NCBI GenBank assembly: GCA_000697055.1
Contig: JNDT01001703.1
Location: forward strand, 1 to 42,169
Length of the DNA stretch: 42,169 bases
From: Saksenaea vasiformis B4078
Lineage: Eukaryota; Mucoromycota; Mucoromycetes; Mucorales; Saksenaeaceae
Direction: 5' to 3'
Numbering within the stretch: the stretch's first letter is position 1; every line of letters starts with the position of its first letter. The translations under genes and the position numbers were made by a program. This document shows positions 34,552-42,169 of this stretch, in pieces. The notes beneath the pieces are model-generated. The model was given only the letters and a program-made list of their open reading frames with translations. It did not search any database and was not told the origin of the DNA.

Positions 34552-37500
34552 TTATACATGATTCCGGCGAATAGCAATCACCTGGATTTCCCATCCTCCC
34601 AGAGTAGAAAATCGCCAAAGGGGCCTAATTTGCTTGGAAACGTCCAGCGTCTCCAAAGGCTCCAGCATTAACAACGCCATCACGATGATAACACAAATAA
34701 CGCAGAGAAGCAAGATCATCAATATCTTGGTACGACTGTAGTGTGCTTCGTCGTGATTGCTTTCTGTTATCATCGCAGGCAGGATAGAGGATGGAGGCGA
34801 AGACGACGATCTCTCTTCTACCCGTGGTGGTGATGCCTGACGTTGTAGCTGCTGTTGGAGGGATTGGGTTTGCGACTGTTCATCTTTTGTTTCTTGCTCC
34901 GGACCAAGCGTTGTCTCTGCCCTGGAAAGGAAAGAACTGGACGCAGCCCGTGTAAATGGTAAAAGCATTCGTGTCCGGAAATCCTGGCCCTAATTATACA
35001 TGAGTATTCGACCGTAAGCCCAGCGAGCGGATTACTCACACCCTCAACTACCGTGGAAGAAGTTTCTTCTACTACCTCTTCTGATGCTTCTTCTCCATCT
35101 GTCACGTCTTCTTTGTTGTCAACCATTTTCATATCCGGGTTGACATTCACTTGGCGGCCATTAACGACCACTACGCCATGCCATTGGTCATCCTCCTCCT
35201 CCCCTAACACACCATTCACCGTAAGCCGTTTACGCTCCTCGCTACCTTCCTCTTCTGCTGCAGGAGAGAGCGTAAGCAAGAGCTCATAATCCATTCCTTT
35301 TCGCAGTTTTGCGACAACGTGGATGGCATGCTTTTTGGGTTTACGAGCAATAAGTTGTGATGGTTGTGGTGCCAGCTCCGCAATTTGGATGGATAAACTA
35401 CTGGAGACATCCTTGTGGTCGCGTGTCAAATGAGACGATAATTCGTACCCTTGAGGAAACGATTGAAGATCTGTAATGAGACGCGCCAAAACCGTGTCGA
35501 CTTCCTTATTCAATGAACCCCGTCGGTCCGTTCTGGCTCGACGTGCGCAGCGGAAGCTCAATGCAAGACTCAGTCGGTGGGATGTCTCATCGTAGGCGGA
35601 TTCTACCCGTTTCCATTCAATCGTCTCATCCTCTTGCTGCGCTAGTTTTTCATTTTCCCAACGCATTGCTGGTAATGGCTGCTGAAGGAAAGGAGGTGCT
35701 CCACGCGTCTTCAACAAGGATTCAACCCAAAGGATCTTTTTGTGAAACCCTGAAGCAACAAGATTACTGATATATGAAGGTACGCCATGGCCAAGATCGA
35801 GAGAGACGATATATGTTGCGCGGATCGATGGAATAGGATGATTGGTTGCTGTGGTATAAGGGTCTACTGGTTCGAGAATCCATCCGGAAAGGAACATCTG
35901 ACCGCGTGGATACTTTGCTTGCTGCGACTGCTGTTGAGGAAAAGGAAGCGAACTTTCGATGTAGTACATACGATCCCCGTTTGTGCCCGACGAAGATGCT
36001 TCATAGGCCGTGCACGCGCACAGGTACAGCTCACGCGATCTGCAACGGGTCAGCATTTCGTTTGTTTTGTTATGATTGATCAATCGATTAATACTTACTT
36101 GAATGGAAATATTGCCTTGATAATTTGACGGACGACGTGACACCCTCGTTTGATGCAATGCACCGGTTCGATTTTTTCTAACGTGTCGTCGTATTGCAGG
36201 CGCAGATTGCCTATGTCCGTCACCACCGAAGCAACCTCTTCTAATGAAAAACACTCGATGACTTTGGATGCCCTGTAGATCATGAATGGTTCTAGCACTT
36301 TAAACTCTGTCTCGCTATCCGTTGTAGTCGGCTTGGCTCCTGGACGCTTGCTGACACGTACACCATTTTTGTCAGTGACCGCCTGCCATCCGAATTGTTG
36401 ATCATCTATCCTTTTTAGGAATGCCAATGCTGCCTGCGCCTGATCAACTGGTGATGTCGGCAGCGTAGGCATGGCATTCTCATCCAGGGTTTCCGCCAGA
36501 TGGTGCTTGCCCTCTTCCTCTTCCTTTTCCTCGCTGCTTGCCGTGTTCGCCGAGTGTTTCTGTAGCTGCATCGTATCCTGCTGCACGGTCACCTCGACGC
36601 CATTGACAGCGAGCGGACTGTTGTGAGGCTTGATAAGTATCAGAATTTTACCCCGTTGGGGAATGATGAACTCTTCATCGTGTTCAATCTCGATCCACAT
36701 GCCGTAGACATCGCATACACGTTCGATTGCTTGTATGCGAGACGGTGGCGGATCGACAACGACATTGTACTTACAACCTTGTCGACCGTCCAATCGGATG
36801 ACCGCCCTTGTACTTGCTGGCTCGATGTTTGCATGGATAGATGGTCGCGTGTACTCGCATCGCCAGTTCTTCCTTTCGTAGTCATAGTCCATCGCAATGA
36901 TCCGGCCATGTTCTAATGTTTCCATGTTTGGCGGCACCCCGTGCCTATCCATGAATTTGCGTGCAGCATGCATCACCAGCGGTGTTTGCGTTGATAGCTT
37001 ATTCAACAAATAAGAAGGTATCCATCCTTGTGGGTTGGTTTGAATAACGTATTTGACAGACGTTGTGCTTGCATCCAATCGCTCGAGCCGCCAACCAGAA
37101 ACGTCTAAATGAGCACGAACATAACCAGGAACCTCTTTTGGAAGAGGCTGATGGTTATACGACTCGGTTGTACAAGACGTTGAGCACAAGTCGATTTGCT
37201 TCGCCGACGTGTAGTTAGAAGAAAAAATCACATAATCCCGAGGACTGGAAGATAAGCGTTTGAGTCTTTGCACATTTTTTTGTATCCTTCCCGCGCCTCA
37301 CTCTTACCTCGACGGCCAAGATCCTTTCTGTTTATTGTACCATAAGGAACATGTCGGCGATACAGGATAGAGCATAGTACTCTCCTCAAGCAGAGGATCC
37401 CCTAAAATAGAGACCGTTATGTTTAAGAGAAACAAAAACATTCCTTCCGACTTACACAACTTTCGTGCGCCTGTGCATTCGATAATAGCTTTCACATCCC

Positions 37501-39504
37501 ACACACTACAGTCTTTCCACACCGATTCACTCATAAAGACACCTGAGGGATGAGCAGGTATGTCCTTTCTTTTGATCGTCACATAGCCATTGACAGCTTC
37601 GGCCATCTGCAAAACCTTCCATTCAACTGTATCGGCAAAAAGTGTATCAAAATAGCTATATGCTTTCAGAACGGGCGCTGGATCCGTCTCGGGAACAGTG
37701 ATCGTGTCAAACAGCTGGCTGCTGACAAGTTCTTGTGAGGGCTCGGCATCAGATACCGAAGCTCTTTTTAGGAGAAACGATGCAATCAGCGAACCGTTAT
37801 CGATTATCAAGAGTAAACTTACGAAGATGGTTCCTTGGTGTCTTCTAGAGGTAGCCACGCAGGCTTTTCCCCGACTTCTTCCATGCCGTCCACGAATATG
37901 TCTTGGTCAGCCTCTATCTCCCCCATGCCCTCGTCACTGCTACTACTACTGCTGCTGCTGCTACTGCTGCTGCTGCTACTACTGATGCTGACACTGTCGC
38001 TGCTGTCCCTATCTTCGTCATCCGCATTGGTCTCTGTTAGCAATCGTTTCGCTGCCCATTGTTGAACTGGCCATTCTTTTCCATTGAGCACAAATCGAAG
38101 GCCATCTGCGGCATTTGTATCCGGTCTAGCAGTCAACGCAAGTCTTACACGGAAAAGATCTTCTTCTTCTGCTTGGTTTTGACTCTCCTGGACATCGTCA
38201 TCATCGAGATCATCCACGCCTTGCTGTTGTAGGTAACGGCTAACATAGTTTGGATGAAACACGGTAATAAGATAGCGGTTTGTCTGTGGCCGTCTGAAGC
38301 ACTGGATGCATAATTGTGCATAACGATCTGCCCATTCCTTTTTGCCAAGATCGACGGATATATCAATGACCGACCCCGGCGGCGCCCAGGTATGGCCTTC
38401 GATCTCAATCTCAAGCCTTGATACATTGGTTTCAAGTCCGAACGAAGGGGACTCGTCTGGGTAGGACATGGACAGATTTCTACGCTGCAAGCTGTGTGAA
38501 GGAAAGAAAAGGGAAGAAGACATGAAGCTATTCCTTCGCAAAGACGATGCCAAAGGCAACGATCCCGTGGAATGATGATATTCCCATGATCCCAGGTGAC
38601 GGTTCCGACAAATATTGATACTCCCCACGGAGGAGGTCATCGAGCCTTCTTCGGTCTGCCGCTGTGCGTACTGGATATCCCATCTGCGTGCGTCGGCATC
38701 GTAGTACACAGCATCTATCTGAAATCCTCGACAACGGCTGACGTAAGGTACAATACCATGTGCCTTCAAAACATCCAAGGATCCTGTTACTAAGGACAGC
38801 AGATAGTCGAGCCAATGCGTGGGCAGGGAGGTGTGACCCAATTGGTAATAAACGGTTACACGTGCCTCCGACGCTGGATCTGGTTGCTGGACAGCATAAA
38901 TCATCTTGAATGAGGTGTTTACGGATGCCATGATATGTCGCATTGAATGCTTCTTTTGCGTCGTTTCCTCAATGAGCACCAGATCACGGGGCCTGGTGCG
39001 AGTCAGCAAAACTTTTACTCTACTCGAGAAAGAAAAGTTCTTTCTTTTACCCTATATCCCAAGTGTCCTTCATCTTTATCTGCACTATTCGTGTAGACTT
39101 GTTCGGCCGATCGATAACATCGTAGCTTTCTAACATTGGGTCCCCTGCAAAGATGAAAAGGTTGATTGGCTTATCTAGTGTGAATAGAGGTACAGATACG
39201 TACATAGTTTGCGAACGCCTTGGCTTGCAAAAATACTTTGCCAATCGCTCGTTAACCAGGTAGGGCTGCAGTAGGCGACGACTTTGTAAGCTGTCTCGGA
39301 GTGAAATAACTGGATCTGCGATGATCTCGGTATCCGATCGGAGTGAATGACTGTCCAGTTTGCCTCACATGTCGCTGCTGCTGCTTCTTGCAAGCGATAG
39401 TATTCCGCAGCGGCATGGAGCGCATCGGTATATTGTTGTTGTTGTGTCAAACTATTTGCATTGGAAAGAAATAAGCACCTTTCATTCCGCTGATGGCGAG
39501 TCAT
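34552..39504 (-). CDS. Tail-anchored protein with three START-like lipid-binding repeats
   Basis: Eight exons close in frame: 39504-39204, 39144-39051, 38992-37823, 37763-37456, 37401-37308, 37244-36099, 36039-35040 and 34989-34552, giving 1,516 residues. Three START-type repeats are seen: the first has VRKLWDPMLESYDVI, the second ARKLWDPLLEESTML, the third LRLQYDDTLEKIEPV. Each is followed about 35-45 residues on by a strand starting PRD/SRE (PRDLVLIEE, PRDYVIFSS, SRELYLCAC) and then a W-rich beta segment and a C-terminal helix (PTHWLDYLLSLVTGSL; PSYLLNKLSTQTPLV; PSYISNLVASGF). Between repeats 1 and 2 is a low-complexity acidic/poly-Ser linker (37936-37986). A single membrane segment lies near the C terminus (ILMILLLCVICVIIVMALLM). 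START domains bind lipids or sterols in a hydrophobic pocket; ligands here are unknown. Tail anchoring suggests a role at the ER or a contact site. Confidence 0.85.
37936..37986 (-). repeat. Triplet repeat encoding a poly-Ser tract
   Basis: A run of act/gct triplets on the plus strand reads as AGT/AGC serine codons on the coding strand, giving about 16 consecutive Ser in the linker of the START protein. A length-variable tract is expected. Confidence 0.9.
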
Positions 39505-41664
39505 TTACTTGTTATTTCCTTCCATTGAATCCAATAGGGTCAGTTAAACTGAAGGAACACAAAGACGAAATAAGTCTACGGTGTCTGTGCAACCAATTTT
39601 GGTGATATCGCACGAAAAATAGCAGAATGAAGTTTTTGAACCAAAGAGAGCTCCCACGTCAAGCCATGGTTTCGGACAATTTTGGCAACGAAATTCGCGC
39701 TCAGTTGGAGAGGAACTTTGACTCCATAACTTAGAAGGACTATCGGCGAGCTAACCATAACATTATATTATATAGCTTTATGTTATGTATTGGATTGTCA
39801 TTTGTCCATATTATAGACTTTGCCATTTCTAATCCTCCTATTAGAAATGAAAAAGCTCGTCCGAGTAAGTGTCCGACATGGCTACAGGGATGCTTACTGA
39901 TAATTCATGCTTCTATTAGTTGCAAGGCTAGGCGACTTCAACCCCACAATTTCCCAACTAGTTTACTCGCTCTCCGTTGCTTTTGTATACGACTTCTCTC
40001 GTTATCCCCGTTCGAAATGAAACATGCTGGATTTACCAGATAATTTTGCCACTCAGTTTGGGATGAAGGTGTAATGTATTCTAATGTGATGAAAGGAATG
40101 ATCATATTGATGACCCCATTATTTATCGTATTTTGGTTGATGGCACGGCACCATCGAAAGTGATTTACCAAGTACTGACCTCAACGAAGCAAAAAACGTT
40201 AGTAAGTTGTACAAATTTGAAGTCAACTACTTGGAAATGCATGAACAGCATAAAGGTGACGTAGTACATCTACCAGGATATCGCGACAATTTGATGCTAG
40301 TTTCTGGGGAAGAGAAAGCAGTATTTTGTTAATGTAAAAAAAAAAATCAGAAATCAACAAGAAGCATGTGATGCATATGACGAGGAATAAAGTTACAGAC
40401 TTCTGGTTCTATAATTTGATGTTAATGCTGTGTTTGAATAAAACATAGTCTACAGAAAGACGTGTAGCACAGGTAAACTAGTGGACAGGCAAATAAAGAT
40501 GGATCTAAACCGAGACACTTGCTTTAAGGACGCTCTGTAATGATCTGAAGTGACCCCTGGTATCTCCAGTGTAGTAAGGTAATTACAATGATTGTGATCT
40601 AGCTTGGACGATCCACGTGTGTACCAATTCATACACTTTATTTTGAAATAGATGTCGCAATACGAGTAAAAAGGATGTCGCAGATATGAAATAAGAGATA
40701 TCACAAAATGCAGTCAAGGCAAAGTAGACCAAGAAATATGTAAAGAATGAAAGCGACAAAATGAGACTCATTTCCAACTATTTCCCACTGATCTACTTAC
40801 GCGAAGCTGTTTTCATCAAGTTGTGAGAGCAGCCACCTCACATCATCACGGTATGGGCTTTGTTCCAGAAATTGTAAAAAAGAAGAATTACACGCCGCTC
40901 AAAGACATACGTCTTGCTTGGTGATCTGACCATAACACCGGAGAGCAATGCATGTACAAGACAACCAGTCGCGCGACAAGGAGTATTTACATTGCTTGCA
41001 TGATTCGCAATCTCGATTGGTACAACAGCTCGTGCCATTGTTGGTTATAGTTTTTCCATTTTTCTTCCTTCTAGGGTGAATCACCAAGCCCCGTCCCTGC
41101 GTGCCCAATGGCTCCACGAAGAACCTTCTCGGCAGCGGTCGCGTTTCGGCCAAGCTCTGTGTTCTATACAACAAAATTTGAATAATGAAGGCAAACCAAA
41201 CACTCGGGACTTGAGTGCGCTGTGCTCATTCGGTGCGAGCAAAAGAATATTGGCAAGAGCCAAAACTTCTTGCAAGTCGGTTTCAATCTGAAAAGCCGAA
41301 TTGGTGGAGGATATTTGTTGCTGATATGGTGCACACATTTAATAGCCGACGACTTTTGACCCAACTTTGAGGCCATAAGACGGGGTGAAAATTACATTTT
41401 ATGCGAATCTAGCCGATGATATATGTTCTTTGGGATATTCTTTACAAAAGTTATGGGCCATAATCGACACTTGCTTAAGGAAAAAGAAAATTATATTTCC
41501 TCAAAGATCGTCATCTTTAGCTGGGGAAAATGAAGTTGAAATCGTCGGCACTTAATTTAGCCGCCAACATTACACAAACACGAAATAGATTACACGCGTT
41601 TTTCCTAGGTACCTGCATTTTTCTCGTTGTCACTATTGTCACTGTTATCGTTATTGTTGTTAAT
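39505..41664. other. Degenerate region with fragments of open frame
   Basis: About 2.1 kb upstream of the START gene. A stop-free stretch at 40140-40332 (+) reads like protein (KLYKFEVNYLEMHEQHKGDV) but has no start codon and no partner exon. Around 40840-41380 several frames on both strands are open at once, and no consistent splice chain emerged. It probably contains the START gene promoter next to decayed mobile-element sequence. Confidence 0.4.
40140..40332 (+). pseudogene. Orphan coding-like fragment
   Basis: The frame is open from just after a TGA and ends at a TAA. It reads WHGTIESDLPSTDLNEAKNV and onward to GEEKAVFC, with protein-like composition, but lacks an ATG. It could be a lone terminal exon or a mobile-element relic. 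I do not recognise the family. Confidence 0.25.
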
Positions 41665-42169
41665 ATGCCCCGTCCAAGCGCTGGAAAGAGAACTGCTTTG
41701 AATCGCATGCGATCGGAAACTGGTGCCTTCATTGCAACAGCGAATCACCAGCAGTCCGTTGATGGAGCAGTAATCGCTGTCTCTGACGAAATGCTCGACG
41801 ACGGATTAGCTAGTGCCTTCGATATGTTGCAGCCTTTCACTCAGAAAAGTGATTCGCACCTTCGTGGGAGATATACTGGTGATTCAAAGACAACAAATGG
41901 CGAAAGGAAAAGAAAAAGGAAGAAGAAAGAGCGAAAGCCTTGCTTGAGCACGCCCCTATTACCTCGTTCTTCTCGCCTATTCCTCGGAGCACCGTTGAAA
42001 AATACTCGGATTGCACCACATGCATTCAGCGAAATGACTGAAATTGGCTGTGGTGCAATCGAAGACAACGCTGACGAAGAGGAAGAGGAAGAGCAAGGTC
42101 CGTCATCGGATTACCGCGACAAAGAATTTTCGAAAGGTTTAATGGAAGACATACACGAAGTAGTAGCAG
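41665..42169 (+). CDS. Open-ended ORF, N-terminal 168 residues, possibly mobile-element encoded
   Basis: The frame starts at MPRPSAGKRTALNRMRSETG and stays open to the end of the window. It has LRGRYTGDSKTTNGERKRKR, a basic segment of the kind found near the start of proteins encoded by large fungal DNA transposons, and an acidic run (DNADEEEEEEQG). No catalytic motif is reached, so the assignment is a guess from style. There are in-frame stops upstream of the ATG. It could equally be a host nuclear protein. Confidence 0.45.
   Translation, partial: MPRPSAGKRTALNRMRSETGAFIATANHQQSVDGAVIAVSDEMLDDGLASAFDMLQPFTQKSDSHLRGRYTGDSKTTNGERKRKRKKKERKPCLSTPLLPRSSRLFLGAPLKNTRIAPHAFSEMTEIGCGAIEDNADEEEEEEQGPSSDYRDKEFSKGLMEDIHEVVA

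Noticed and set aside
38145..38435. Long frames antisense or out of frame within the START gene (also 34818-36254 upstream parts)
   Set aside because: They are shadows of the coding frame; no motifs and inconsistent with the spliced model.
40899..41380. Second Fanzor/TnpB-like end on the minus strand (CTNRDCESCKQC; another frame with NATAAEKVL)
   Set aside because: The motif pieces fall in different frames, the RD-x-N core is missing, and overlapping plus-strand frames look equally protein-like.

Overview
The window reads as nuclear DNA of an early-diverging filamentous fungus, most likely a member of Mucoromycota (Mucorales-like). This is an inference from gene style and content. Genes are split by many 40-60 bp introns with GTAAG-type donors, spacers are AT-rich with long poly-A/poly-T runs, and the gene set (MEF2-type MADS protein, MLX-type bHLH-zip, Cdc15/Hof1-like F-BAR, bacterial-type UPRT with a Urc1-like partner, STRA6-like membrane protein) is fungal without being dikaryan in style. 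I rebuilt exon chains by hand. For most genes intron phases close exactly and give a full-length protein; the uncertain joins are stated.

Layout. 1-468 (+): C-terminal end of a TnpB/Fanzor-type nuclease gene entering from the left, followed by a structured stretch. 1590-4961 (-): two transcription factors, a MADS-box protein and an MLX-like bHLH-zip protein. 5738-6154 (-): a small secreted Kre9/Knh1-like protein. 6656-10485: two convergent ubiquitin genes, Ubp6/USP14 (+) and Rmd5/Gid2 (-). 11376-12687 (+): a short-chain dehydrogenase. 14065-19133 (-): condensin SMC4, divergent from 19289-21453 (+), an F-BAR/SH3 protein. Their 155 bp shared promoter carries MCB- and SCB-like sites. 22102-23101 (+): ribosomal protein eL20. 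23714-25347 (+): two tandem UPF0643 paralogs. 26974-27243 (-): a small hypothetical protein. 27363-30699: a head-to-head pair, GTP-cyclohydrolase-II-like URC1 (-) and uracil phosphoribosyltransferase (+), the signature of the URC/urg uracil catabolic route. 30828-34439 (+): a 22-exon STRA6-like multi-pass membrane protein. 34552-39504 (-): a 1,516-residue tail-anchored protein with three START-like repeats, convergent with it. 39505-42169: a degraded region, then an open-ended ORF that may begin another mobile element.

How the genes relate. URC1 and UPRT plausibly act in one pathway and may share a promoter. Ubp6 and Gid2 are both ubiquitin-system genes but act on different complexes. SMC4 and the F-BAR protein both belong to cell division. 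The most unusual part is the STRA6-like receptor placed tail-to-tail with a triple-START lipid-binding protein. STRA6 is the animal retinol transporter, and Mucorales use beta-carotene-derived trisporoids as sex pheromones, so a role in apocarotenoid uptake is an attractive but untested idea. The Fanzor fragment at the left edge is the other notable item.
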